Both the position numbers and the translations under genes were made by a program. Of a stretch of 64,000 nucleotides of DNA, positions 36,712 through 49,833 are shown piece after piece. How positions within the stretch are numbered: the stretch's first letter is position 1; each line of letters opens with the position of its first letter. The stretch is taken from contig NC_037593.1 of assembly GCF_003073045.1 (NCBI RefSeq), forward strand, positions 19,318,812-19,382,811, read 5' to 3'. The notes below the pieces were generated by a model. It worked only from the letters and a program-made list of their open reading frames with translations, did no database searches and was not told the origin of the DNA. This DNA is from Pomacea canaliculata (Eukaryota; Mollusca; Gastropoda; Architaenioglossa; Ampullariidae).

Positions 36712-39700
36712 ATGGCAGACTCAGAAAGCGAAAACTACGTAGAAGGTAATACTTACCATCACGAGGATTTTGAAACAGTGGAACCGCTTAGTGCGCATCA
36801 CTCAGAAAATGGCCAGGAGATACCAGAGCAAGACGAAGAAGTCACAACTACAAATTCTCTTGGCGGTGAGGAACCAGCAGAGGAGGATCGCTATGCTCCC
36901 GGTGCGTCAGACGCAGACCCTGTTGATCATTCCTCGAATCTCATCTCTTGGGGGGATGAAGAATCTTTGTCCTCGCAGCCGTCTGCTACAGTGTCCGAGT
37001 CGCAAGACTCAGCGTTTGGTGGCGTAGGTGATTTTTCCATGGGCACTGCTGCCTCAGAAGCTTTGCAGTCTGAATTTTCGTCACGTCCCCATCCCCCAGA
37101 GGCCGAGCAGGACATATATCCCACCCCTTCCCAAGAGAGGGGAGATGTTACTAGCACTGAACCTTTTTCTGTGTTGGAAGCGATACAAGAAACAAAAGCC
37201 GAAGGTAAATTCCACAGCGTAATTTTTAACCAGATATCCCCCAAATGCCGTCTTGTCACTGATGCAATAGAATGGCGAGTACGCTTCATAGCACCTATTT
37301 TCTTTAGCCAATAGATGCCAGCAGCGAAATTTCTATTATGCTGACTGCATGAAAAGGTCTTGTATTTAAAATAAATGTGCTCTTCCTTATTGCATCTGCT
37401 TTGTATAAACATATAAAGAACGCTGACAGTATAATGAAATTATGTTGAAAAAAAAATCGAACAGAAATTTTAAAACCTTCAAGAAAATTTAATGTGAAAA
37501 TTTGAATTATCAATAGCAGTATTTTTTGTCTATTGAAGCAGCTGCTATTTAACAGATGTACCCTTGGCACTGATAGTAAGACATGGCACTGTGGCAGATG
37601 GTTTGAAAATTCAGTATCTTTTTTTTTTTTTGGTGGCAAATGTATGATAAATTGTGTCATAGCGAGTAATACAAGGTAGAGATTGCCATTTCAGTATATT
37701 TTTAGTGGTAATCCTAACTCTCATTGTCTTGCTCAAATGTTGCTGCACTTTGATCCAGCTTTGCAGAGTTGCTTTTCTTTTTGTGTTATTTAGCATTTTA
37801 TTCAGTTTCATTGGCACGCATTTTCTGTTTTCATTTGCATTTTTTTTTGCTTTTGGCAATAACATTTTTTTTTTTTATACTTAGTGCTGATATTTTGGAT
37901 TCTACCAGTTAGGTTTTTGTTGCTTAGTAGATGAAACCCATTCTCACACATTTCCCGTTTCATAGTGCTTGCACTATCAAAACATTAACATCTGTATTTT
38001 TTTTTTAAATAGTGCACATTATCCAACATGCTGTGGTGGATTTCTGTTAATTTTACTGTTCATGCCTTTCAACAAAAACTTCAATTTTAGTTTTGTAAAA
38101 TACATAAGAATCTTTCATTTAGTAGTACATCTATGTTAATAATTACTGATTAACATTTATGTCATAGAACAGATGTCATCATAGATGCCTTACAGGGGGA
38201 TATAATTCAAAATGTATCTGGATGGGTGATAAACAGCATCATCTAACATGTTTTTACTTCTTGGTGACATGTTGCTCAGTATCACTAAGGCAAAGACCTT
38301 AGTAGAACATTTCAAATCTTTTTTAGTGACGCATCAGGAGCATAAGGATATCCTCCAATTCTTTTTTTTTTTTCACCCTTTCTGCATGCTTCTTTCATAG
38401 TTATGTGTATAAAGCTTGCATGATATATGCCTGCAGCTTTGATGCTCAGAAGTATGAACTTTGATACAGCATGTGACTGGAATGTATTTGATGTGAACTT
38501 TGACCTGTTTTCAAACATGAATGGCGTAAGTATATTGTTGCTTATGTATTTCAAGTTTTGACCTTGCTGACAATGGGATGGGGAGAGCACAGAACTGAGG
38601 AAAACCTTGAATATAGGGCTGTGATTAAAATTAGGTGTAGGTGAAGGCAGATTTTTTTTTTTTACTAAACTGACATCATTTGTACTTTTATACATGTCAG
38701 ATGACTTTGAAATAGGCATTGTTCTGACTTGAATTAAAAGCACTTAAAGGAATGCAATGATAATTTTCCTTCCTTAAATGCTTCTACATTCAAAAATGGT
38801 TAACTTTTCGTTACGAATACTGTTAGTCATAAATGATAAATTGAGTACATTGATGGTGAACTTCATTGAAGATAAATGTTGCTGTTAGTTTTATTCACTT
38901 TATTAACAAAATAAAAGGGAAGGAGTGGGTTGCTAGGTGTAAAGCTAAAGAATAATCATGTAGTAGTGGTAATATTAGGTGGTAATGTTGGAACTGATTG
39001 GCTTTTGCTGTCACTTGCAACATACCTGCATGTCAGGGCACAATGTAAACATTCTTAGTTCCTAACAGTAATTGTCTTTTCGACAGTGTATGTGAAGATT
39101 TAATTAAGTGCAGTTAGGTTGTTTCCTCATGCTAGTAGTGACATCCAGCCATTGATGAATATGCCAAAGTCAAATGTTTGTGCTAAAACCCATTGGAGTT
39201 TTGGATGTAGCCAAATGTAACATTAATAGTTTAATGTCTTGCCTAATTTATGTGAACATGCGAGAGAAGAATGTTTGAGGGAAAGAAGGTTCTACTCAGA
39301 GGAATTTTAGGGAAAGTTTAGTGGAAGAATACCCTTGTTTTAAAGTCAGAGCCAGATTTCAAAGTACACAAATATTTTTCTGGGGAATGCCACAGCTTTG
39401 AAAAGTTTTAAGTCCTAGAAATTGTTTTTAAGCAGTTGTCTTTCTTAAGTTTGTCACATTTCCACATGTTTCGTGTTATAGTGTAAGATAAGAAGATCAT
39501 CTTGAAAAAGTTAACATTGGTTTCTAGTCTTCAGCTTTTAGAAAATGTGTATCACTGTAAATATTTATTGGGACTAGGACATATTTATATGAAAATATAT
39601 AGATCATTAGATTGCTAGTGTTTAATTTTCATTGAAGTACATGATTGGCAAGAAATATAACTTACATTGACAGTTTTGTTTCGTTCTTAAATGACCAGAG

Positions 39701-42700
39701 ACATTTTGTTCGTTTGCATTGTGCTTGAGGTCACCTGATTTGAATCAGTAGCTTCTGACTCTGTTGTTGTATGTCTGCATTACCATTTAAAAATTTTTTT
39801 TTAACTTCTTCAGTTAAGATGGGTTGAAACATGAAAATTATACTGTGATCTTGGCGTTATAAAAATACAATTTAAGGAATTAGCAGTCAATATGCTCATG
39901 GATAAAAATGTAAAACTGTATTTTAATTTACAGGAACGTGGCTGAAAAATGTGGATCCCAGAGGTGAGTTTAAAGAAAATAAAGCATATTACGCATGCTT
40001 CGTACGTTTGAAGAAATAGCTGTGTTTCATATATTTTTAAAAATGTTTTTTGCTCTGTATAATTATTTATAGTTTTAACATTATTACGCTTACTGAATAT
40101 TTGCAAATAAGAACACCAGACGTTATTTGCACTTGACATGTTATCCTTGCATATTTTTAAATTGATACTTGGCACAAGTTACTGTCCAACCACTGGAGAT
40201 CTGGCAGTGTCCTTGCATTGAAATCCCCCTCCCTTACTATCAGTTCCTAACTTTTAAGATCAAAGATGCCTCAGCGCAACAATGGAGAATGTGTTTAGTG
40301 TTTTGTTATTTTTAGTCCAAAATGTTGAGTAGGTGTTCTGTAAGTTATGTACTTACAACCGACAGTTATAGTTTATTTTATTTTTATGTTGTTTATAATT
40401 ATTTAATTCATTTATGTGACATTTTATGCACAGCTTGTAGATTTACTCATCTAATTTATTCTCAAGCCTAATTAATTTTGAAGTAGCATTTGGTATAATT
40501 GGAGTTTCGTTTGGGCTTATAGATTGTATGTGTGCCTTTCGCAGTTGAGAGAAATGTAAACACAAAACTAAACTAAGCGAATGAGTGAGCTTGTGTAGTG
40601 TGGCACTCTGGCGAAAACCAGGCACACTGTGCTTAGCAAAAACAGAAAAGACAAAAATCCTGCAGCTCTTAAATTTAAATCTTCTATTAAAGTTATGAGG
40701 CATAACACATTTTTTGAAATGAGTTGTAAAATTAAAAGTATTGGGCACATTTAGGTAAGAAGACTTTATGGTAAAACTTTACAAACTTCTCAGAAACTAT
40801 AACAAGCCCAGGATCTAATTGGGCTTATTATTCACAATTAAGTATTTTATAGCTATGGTTTTTTTTTTTGAGGAAAATCTTCCACAAAATATTTTATTTT
40901 TGGGAACGTTAGTAAATTGTTAAGATTTCATCTTGTGCAACATAAATTTTTTAATGATTTTGACTAGTTTTTAGAGGTGATGGTCTACATTTAATGCCAA
41001 CTTTAAGTGAGGGTTAGCATTCTGGACTGTTATTATTAAAGGAAAGAAAACAAGTTTAATGGCTTATAGAAATAACATTACTTAAAAATGCATAGGCTTG
41101 AATTTTGATTTTAGTTACGTATATGATTATTAAAAATTATATAAAGTGTAGAGAGTATTGATAGTGAGAGAGAATGTTTGTGGCGCAGAGGACAACTAAA
41201 TTTCTTTTAAAAAAATTATTTTTTTTATCCATACATGTACAGTTTACATTTTTTGTTTTTATTTTGGGACATCTCCTAATTTCTAACAGCACCTACCCTT
41301 GAACAAGACCTCACATTGTGTAAGTTACTGTTTCCGTTTGTTCTGTTGTGGCATGGAAAACTAAAGTAATCTGAGCTCCCCATTTAACAATTCCAGAACA
41401 TTGGTTGCATGGGAACTACAGCATCTCATTGTGCATTTTGATTACAAAGAGGTGGTGTGTTTATGGTTCTTGTGTACATAAAACTACTGATATATTGCTT
41501 CTGAAAGACTGCTATATGCTTCAACATTCAGATGGAGGACGACCATTTAAGCTGCTGTTCTGAAGAATCTGTGGTTTGATATTAGAAAATTGTAGACTGT
41601 GAATTTGATTTAGTGGTTCCTTTTGATTTTTGTATGTTTAGATTAAAGAATAATTTTTATGTATCCTTCAATTTATGCTTACCTGTAAAGTAACCTAAGA
41701 TGACTGGGTATATCATGAAGTGGGCCAGAGTACTGCTATAACTGCATTATCCGATGAATGGTATTCAGCTTTTTCATCATTTTGCCATGGAGATGCCACA
41801 TTGATTATTCTGACATGGGGAAATTGAAGTTGAGAATGCTGCTGCATGCGCATTTAACACTAGAGCCATAAATTAGACAGGATAAAATGTGTATTTTCTG
41901 CTTGACATAGTACTTGTGTATGGATAGGGGTTGCTTTCTAATCAAAACCTATTAAATGTCACCTGCATTTAAATGCTTGTTACTTTGCCTGCATCAAGTC
42001 AGCTATTGTCGCAAAGTTTGGCCAGGCTTTTCTTGCAGATTTTGGCAGTGTGTATTTTTAGCCAGTTGGTAAACCAGTTAGTATGTGTGGTACTAGGTGT
42101 TTAAGGTGCCGTCTAGTGCGTGTGTAGATTGGCACAAGCACACTCAGTGTGTCAGGCTAGCTTTGGAAACAACCCAATCTATTAATACTTCAGTGTTCTC
42201 CCTTCTTTTCTTTTCTTTTTTTTTTTAAGGCTTCTTGCTTGTCAGTCTTCAAATGACTAGTTCATTTTTCCAACAGTTATTATTCTGGTCCATGTTTTAG
42301 AATTGAATTTTTAGGTACGGTTTGATGCCTTAATCCACCATCATAGAATGTTTACATTATCGTCAATCCCCTCAAACTGTGTTAGTCCTTGAAAACATTT
42401 TGTTTTATAATGTTGATGGTATCATTTTAAACTATTTAAAATGTTTATAGCATAATAATCCAAAAGAAGGTACTTTTTGTCTTTTCAAAGGAGTTAGCTT
42501 TTTTTTTTTTTTTTGGACTAATTTTGTAAGTTGTTAGAATTTTACTAGATCCATTATTTATGAAATATAAACATGACAAGAAATAGAGCATTTTTGTATT
42601 GCATATAATTTACATTGTTACTACCACATGTAGCACTGATGATGTGCATTAATTTGAAGGGTCTACCCTACCCCCTACACACATAATTACACTGTATATA

Positions 42701-45700
42701 TAAGTAATTTGTTTCTGAAAGCTATGCTTATATAAGAAAGAGAGAAAGGTGAGCATTATGAACAAAACATGCTACAAATAGACTGGATAAGTGAACTGAA
42801 GGCAGTCATTTTGTAGAGATGGGCATCTGCTATTTGAAGCATTGCAGCTGCTGTGCCAGGTGTGATTAGAGTTACGTTACCAAAACTGCAAGAAAAATTG
42901 CTCACATTCCTTCCATCAGTTTATTTTAAATCTTCTGAGTCTATATTCACAACCATTAACCATGAACAAGAATGAAAAATCCATAAATATTAAAACGTTG
43001 TTTTATATAGGTACAGATTGCTGGGGTTTTCGTGTGGCTAGATAGCTGATTATTTTAGCAATAGTAGGTAGAGAGCATTAAGGTCAACTGACTACGATTG
43101 GTTCTTGTGCAGAGGATTTTTCAGCTTTATGTAATCCAACAATTGTGGAAGACGACAACAGTGAGTCCAGCATTGTGGATTGGATTTATTGCTGTTCATC
43201 AAGCTTGTTATGCAACAAGATTGCATTTTATTTTTCATTTCAGAATCTGTAATCTTAGTCTATTACAGGTGATAGACGAGTTCAAATTTATTGTATTTGT
43301 ACCTGGCACTGACCAGTGGTAGCGTAGATTACACACGACACAAGTGCATTTGATCAGGCAAAGAATGGAGTTGCTTTTCTTCGTGTAACATACCATACTT
43401 TTAATTCACCTTTTACCACATACAGGATATTGGGGAAAAGCTGCAGTTGACATTATTACGAAATACTAGCTTGCTAGAGAAATTTCTTCCGGCTATCCCA
43501 TAATATTAGATGCAGGCCAGTTTTGTATTCTGAAGTTGTCACTTTAAATAATGCTAACAAAATCCCAGTGTATTTATATTTGTTAAAATATTGTGTACGA
43601 TAGACACCGACTACCATTAAGACCACCAAAATTAGCATTGCTAATGTGTTCTGCCAGCAAACTGCATGATGCTATTTGCACATAAATTTAGACGTAGGTT
43701 TCATTTTGTGCGTGTGGTTTTTTTTTTTTTCTTTCATTTTTTGCATGTAACAGATCTGAATTTCTTGTTACTATTTGCTTTTGGCATGTCATCAGTTTTA
43801 CAGGTTGATACAACAATTTTCTCTTTAACTAAATCTGATCAAAAGTGTGATTTTTGCTGCTTAGCAGCTTTTTGTGAACAGTCTTCAACACAGAATGTCA
43901 AAACAAATAGCAGTATGACAGATACGTTGATTTGAATTGATTTTAATCACATCCTTGAGTTAGCATATCATCTGACATTTCCAGATCTCTGCCAGCAGAA
44001 CACATAACTGCATCTTAAATAACTATGGATAGTTGTGATATTGTATAGACAGAAATGTGAATATATATGTTTGAAGATAGAACTGGCATGTTTATGGTGG
44101 ATTTAAAATGTCGGAACTTCCAGAAGTTATTTACTATGTGTCTTAATGAACACGCATGGAGTTGAAGCAATAGCTGCTATTTATTAGGAATAAAGTTGTA
44201 TCCCTTCCGTCTCCCTCCCTGAAATGTTCTGACATTTTGTTACCTATTCTTACATTCTTTGTCAGTTGTAGAGTAGTCTCTGTATGTGAGGTTTGTGACC
44301 CTCCAGTCACCATTATGCATTGTTAATATAGCATGCAGCAAATCTCAAAATTAGACCATTGGGATAAACAGTATGTAGGTGCTGAAATATAACAGCCCAG
44401 TCTTGCTTTGTCAGTAGTACTATTGCATGGAATGTGCCACTGCACAGCATTTTGGATTAGATCTTAAGAGGAAAATAATTGTTCTTTTCACTTGCTGTAC
44501 AAAATCATCTCTGAAATAATCATTCTTTTCTTTTCCTATACAAAATCTTTGCTGTGGTTCTCATTACCGATGGAAGCTTGCCGCCATGAACTTATTTATA
44601 ATTTTGTTAGCTTACACAATTGAGTGTGGATGGGTGGGAAGTTTGCTTAGATAATTCATCAGACTAGTTACATCGGTTGGCATGTACTATTTTAGCATGA
44701 ATGCATGAGTTCAAAAGCATGACCATAAAAATGACCATATGTGTAGCGAAGATTTGTTTGCCAGCTGTGGTATTGTAGTTTGCATGAACACCCACAAGTG
44801 CATGCATAGACAGAAGGAACATTTATCTGGGAAGTGGGGAAAAAATGTTAAATATGTTTTGCCAACTTGTAATGCTACAGTATGGACAACAGCTTCAGAC
44901 CCAATTTATGTTGCCCTTTAAGAAAATTTTCTCCTACCATCTTAATAGAGACAGGTGGAACATGAGACATTTTTCCTATAAAAATGATCAGTGGGAATAA
45001 GATCAAACTGCTGGGCTGTGTTATGCACTGTGAATAAATGCACTTTGGCTGGGGTTTTGTATATTTTGTTTTATAATAGTGCATGCTGCATTCCACTTTC
45101 AGCCTATTAGTGATATTATGAGCCTATTAGTGCTTCTATATTGGCTGTTAGCTTCTTTTTGAGTTTTCTCCCACTTTGCACTGCCTCACTGACAAGGTGA
45201 TGTGGAGCACAGTTCAGAGTGCTTTTGTTTTGTCTGGGGTTCACATATTTTCTCAAGTTTAGATTGTTGTCATTGCTGCCTTCTCTGTTGCTGCAATTTT
45301 CATCCTAAGGCAAATACACTTTGCAAGTTTCATTCATTCAGAATAACTACAGAAAATTTACAAAAATTAAGATTTACCCGGTTGCAGGAAATGGATTTTA
45401 AGGCTATTTTGTGTGCATGTTGAGAGACATTTAATAGAAGGAGTACTTTTGTGCATGAAACTAGATTATTAATGGTGGACTAAAGATTTGCTTAGTTTGA
45501 TCTGACTGCTGATCTTGGTATGTGGCATTTCAGATATGTAGCTAATTTCTGAGGCTTTGTGATAAGGCACAAATAGAAGATACAAATCTTTTATACATTC
45601 TGCAGTTCTTAAGAATTTTGGCACCTATATTAAACTAAAAATAGATGTCGGTCTTTGAAATTGCACAGAATTAAAGGGAGAAGTGTTGCGAAGGCATGTG

Positions 45701-48700
45701 GATTGGCTTAATGGGGAGGTAATAACCTTGACAGATTCTAGGACATACTTTGTCATATACTATTGAAGAAAGTGTAGTCCAGGGTATTTATTTATTGTAA
45801 GCTGTGTGTCTTTGTATATGGCGGAAGCCTGTGGCAGGAATTACTGTGAGGACTTAATATTTGGTGCTCCTGAGCGTTTGTGATATTGCTGATTAGTAAT
45901 CCTCTGTATTGGTGGTGTACTGAGCAAGAGGAAATCAGTTCCTTGTGGTCAAGATAAAATTTTAAACAATAAGACAAGGGCAGAATGAGCTGGGAAGATT
46001 TATTTAAAATGTTTACCACATTTTACCATGCAGTAATCTTTTTAGCTTATGGAATGCTTTCATAAACACATTTGGGTTCATACAAAAAAGTTGTTTGCGT
46101 AGAGCCATGGAAGGAGCTTTTAGTCAAAAGTAACAAAGAAGTCCACAGTTTTACTATTTTCTGGATACTACATTCATGAAATGAGACTTCAAAGTAACAA
46201 AGGCTAATTTTTCTGATTACAGGTGAAACTGATAAACACCGGAAATAAAAATAAAACTAGTAACTAACCACAGAGCCACACAACTTTTTTGTAGATGTTA
46301 TCTGAAACAGCTCTTCACGGGAGAGCTAATTCCCCCTCCTCTCCCAATTACAAGCTTCATTTCTGGCATGGAAATGCTGTTACTAGAATTTGAATCAGGA
46401 TCAGGGAAGAACCTTAATAGAGTTATTTGGTTATGTTAAAATGCATGTTCATTTATACTCCTGTTAATGTACATTAAAAAATCCAGAGAACTTGAAGTTT
46501 TGTGATGTTCTACATCTGATATATTGTAGACCATAAGGAAACCAGAATTAATTTTTTAAGGAAATTAGTATATTTCATGATTGACCAAAGTGACAGCTAA
46601 AAACGGTTTACATCGTAAATTGAAAATTGCTATTGATTTTGGCATACAAAGTTCTAGGACCAATCTTTGCTTTTTCTCCAATAATATGCTAATAGTGAAA
46701 AGCGGTGAAGCATTAAAACACAAAAGCACAGTTTCCTTAGCCTTTTCATATCCAAGCCTACTCAGCCTAAGGTTATCCTGTGATAAAGTTCTCACTGTGA
46801 GTTTAGTAATGGGGTTGTCTTACAGTTCACACATCCTTTGTGGAAATTCTAAACTTGCTGCTGATGAAGACTGATTCAGAGGTTAGTTTGAGGGCATATC
46901 ATTGTAGAAACTGTTGTTTTGGGGTTACTTTCAATCTGTGCGTAAGTGACCCCAAAGTTCTCCTTTGAAGTTGCTGCTTTCCCTAATATGTTCTTGTTGC
47001 TTTCATTTTACTTTCAGTTTTCTTATTGGATCTTCCACAGTTATAAACTATCCTTTTTACAATTTTCTGTGTAGTCACTCTTATGTTTTTAATAAAGTTC
47101 TGAGGAAATCATATTTTGTTGTGATAAATTGGTTTTCTACTTAAGAAATGCGGTTGACCCATAATGAAATAATTCAGTTCCTGTTAGTGAGCAACATGAA
47201 GAAAGCAGTAGTATGGTCTATGATGAAACCCCTGTCATTTCTGTAAACTTTTGTTTTTTGTCTTGTATTGTTAGCAGTCATATTTCTTTGTGTTCAGATT
47301 TATGGCATCTCTTTCTTCTGGCCATGCTGCTTTCTAGATTATGTCCATCTTGTCATGATTGTTACACATACACTATAATACAATGTTTGGTTTGTCTCTA
47401 TGCGTCCTCAGGGTGAGATAAGATCAAATCAGGAAACTGTTCCTGATTGTCTGTTTTTTTCTCCAGCAAAATTCTTGTGGCCTTACCTAGGTCATAAGCT
47501 TCATATGACTTCGATCATTGAGACAGGATTTGATTTTTAGTATAATTGATCTAGTAATTTGCAATTGATGCAGATTTCCAGTCTTTAGATGGTGACAATA
47601 TTTAGCACAATTTTTCTTGTGAGGTGGAGGAAAGAGATTGTGTTTGGCAGAAGTGGGCTTGGGAAGCAGGTTTGGATAGGGGGAGATGTTCATGTTCTGA
47701 GATGTATGTGTTTAAGACATTAAAATATGCTAAAATATGTAATGCTATTATACCTTCATCAAAGTATAATAGTATAATATAGGTTTTTTAAATTTTCTTT
47801 TACATCAGAGGTTTTTCCCCAAATGAATAGCTTGATGTGAAGTTTTAAATGTCTCTTGCTATATTGTCTACATAAACTTTGTTGTCTTTGTGTTGTTTTA
47901 TTCAGGACAAACAGATTGTTTAGCAGGACAAGTCTGAATTATAAGACTTAATAAAGTGCATATATGTTTACCTGGTTCTGCATTAAGATCTTGCTCAAAA
48001 CTTTTAAGTGATTGGTTTCATTTTGATTCATTACTTTTCAGTGCTTGATTTAATCTATTGGAGAGATGTGCGAAAAACAGGAGTGGTGTTTGGCTCCATG
48101 CTGCTTGTGCTGCTGTCACTGGCATTCTTCTCCTTGCTTAGCGTACTGGCATATCTATCTTTGGCCATCCTTACAGTCACACTCAGCTTCCGTGTTTATA
48201 AGAACATCATGGCTGCTGTTCAGAAAACTAGTGATGGACATCCTTTCAAGTGAGTAGTATTATCAAGAAAGGGGTAAGGTTTTGGGGACTGGGGAACAGG
48301 TTTGATAACAACTACTTCAAAAATGAGCACGGTAGATTGAGAGATGGTATTTTCTGTGCATACTTACCATTGACGCATCACTTTGTTTTTTAGTAGAGTT
48401 GATATGTTCATGGCATTTAGAAAAAAACCTTGATTTCAGACAATACCTGGATCTTGACATTACTCTGAAAGAGGAGAAGGTATCCAGAGTTACTCATACT
48501 GTGCTGCAGCACATCAACAGAAGTCTGCTGGAGTTACGTCGCCTTTTCCTTATTGAAGACCTTATTGACTCCATTAAGGTCAGACTTTTCAGTCTAATTA
48601 TTTGGAATTAAAGACTTTTTACCAATACTTAGAAATGAGCTTTTCTTAACAAACTGGTCCTGGTGTAATAGCAGCCCTCCAGCACAAGAGAGGTTGCAGG

Positions 48701-49833
48701 ACAGAAATAGTACATACAACTTCATTGTATTCATTAAAGAATTTAGATCAGTAAAGTGGCATTGTTGTTTGATTTGGATGGTTTTATTTCAGTTTGGACT
48801 CTTGCTGTGGGTTCTTACCTATGTTGGAGCTTGGTTCAATGGAATGACACTAATTATCTTGCGTGAGTATTAGTTTCTTATAGTAAAGTTCAGTAAAAAT
48901 CTAATGGTTTTCTGCCTCAATTTGTATTGTCACTTTAAGCTTGTCTCTGGGAAGAAAAAGAAATATTGAACATTTGTGAAGTGCCATGAGCTTGTCCAAA
49001 GGGCAGGATAAGGCACTATACAAGTGAACTTTTATTATTCTCCTGATGTTACCCTTATTCTCTGAAGGAAGTTGTTACTGTTAAATCAGCAGTGATCACC
49101 CTTTATTGCCAAATGCTGCCTTTAGCTGAGATATTGCACTATATAAATTCTTACTTATTATTATTTTATTTTATTTTGGGGTTTTTGTTTTCTTTTTGCA
49201 GTTGTTGTGGCCATTTTTACCTTGCCAAAGGTATATGAAACCTACAAGGTAAGCTTATTACTAGATTATTCAAAAACACTAAAGAAAGTTTGCTTACTTT
49301 ACTTTAAATGTCAAGTTTTGTAGGCTTGTGATGCAATTTTTATAGTGGTTTTTTTTTATGTACAGTAAGATAATTTTTTTTTTCCATGCAGGTCCAGATT
49401 GACAATTATGTCAATATGGCAAGGAACCAGCTGAACACTGTCCTTGCTCAGTGAGTGATTTAAGATTGAACGTTTTTATTACATGTGTACATGAACACAC
49501 TAACTTAAAATGCATAACCAGAGAGACAGTTTTAGTTGGAATTTTAGTATATATAATATGTTGCATGAATATGGATCACTGATTTTTTTTCCTTGTTCGC
49601 TATCTTACAGATTGTAGACATTGTCATATTTAATGGAGATTATTTTTTCTTTTTCTTGAATGGAGTTTCCATATTTTATGTGCAGTATCAATATAATTTC
49701 TGTTTTAAAGCTATGCTGTACACTTGCAATACCATCAACATTTCTGTGCTCTAAAGCTATGTTCACTTTGTGTGTGTTTTCCAGAGTGCAAAGCAAAGTG
49801 CCATTCCTGAAGAAAAAAGCCAAGACTCAGTAG
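36712..49833 (+). CDS. RTN: Reticulon (complete, with cassette exons)
   Basis: Reticulons are ER membrane proteins that bend and maintain tubular ER. Constitutive exons are 36712-37204, 48042-48249, 48440-48578, 48793-48862, 49202-49248, 49392-49450 and 49785-49833. Phases 1, 2, 0, 1, 0, 2 all match, giving 354 residues without cassettes. Exon 1 codes an acidic, disordered N-terminus ([22 protein letters not shown]). The reticulon homology domain of about 189 residues opens with [18 protein letters not shown]. It has two long hydrophobic hairpins, here [19 protein letters not shown] and [17 protein letters not shown], separated by a loop with [17 protein letters not shown]. The end KAKTQ is a KxKxx ER-retrieval signal like the dilysine ends of vertebrate reticulons. 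The 10.8-kb intron 1 holds up to three small in-phase exons, listed separately. Which vertebrate reticulon is closest cannot be said. Confidence 0.95.
39934..39963 (+). CDS. Candidate reticulon cassette microexon B (30 nt)
   Basis: It is bounded by TTTTAATTTACAG and GTGAGT. With phase 1 at both ends it would insert ten residues ([10 protein letters not shown] followed by the shared glycine/glutamate codon) without changing frame. Splice sites are good but nothing outside them confirms use. Confidence 0.5.
41290..41319 (+). CDS. Candidate reticulon cassette microexon C (30 nt)
   Basis: A long pyrimidine tract ending CTAACAG precedes it and a perfect GTAAGT donor follows. Phase 1 at both ends; it reads [10 protein letters not shown]. 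Its final T makes TTG when joined to the reticulon domain exon, but makes TAG when joined to microexon D. It may be spurious. Confidence 0.45.
43113..43160 (+). CDS. Candidate reticulon cassette exon D (48 nt)
   Basis: It lies between TTCTTGTGCAG and GTGAGT, phase 1 at both ends. Spliced from exon 1 or B it reads [16 protein letters not shown], acidic like exon 1 and coding-like. It is the best supported of the three cassettes. Confidence 0.6.
48965..49040. repeat. SINE/LINE 3'-tail-like repeat in a reticulon intron
   Basis: Text such as AAGGCACTATACAAGTGAAC followed by TTTATTATT resembles the conserved tail (a GCGCTATATAAAT-type block) of animal SINEs and L2/RTE LINEs. A second similar block, GCACTATATAAATTC, lies near 49137. 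Confidence 0.4.

Larger units (their letters stand above)
37205..48041 (+). other. Reticulon intron 1 (10.8 kb)
   Basis: AT-rich intron with many T and A runs. Apart from the three candidate cassette exons (39934, 41290, 43113) no exon with both good splice sites and phase 1 at both ends was recognised. Longer open frames inside (for example 43666-43935) lack splice support and are not called. Confidence 0.5.

Noticed and set aside
43666-43935. An 89-codon frame in reticulon intron 1
   Set aside because: Contains a long phenylalanine run from a T tract, lacks splice sites in phase and has no family similarity.
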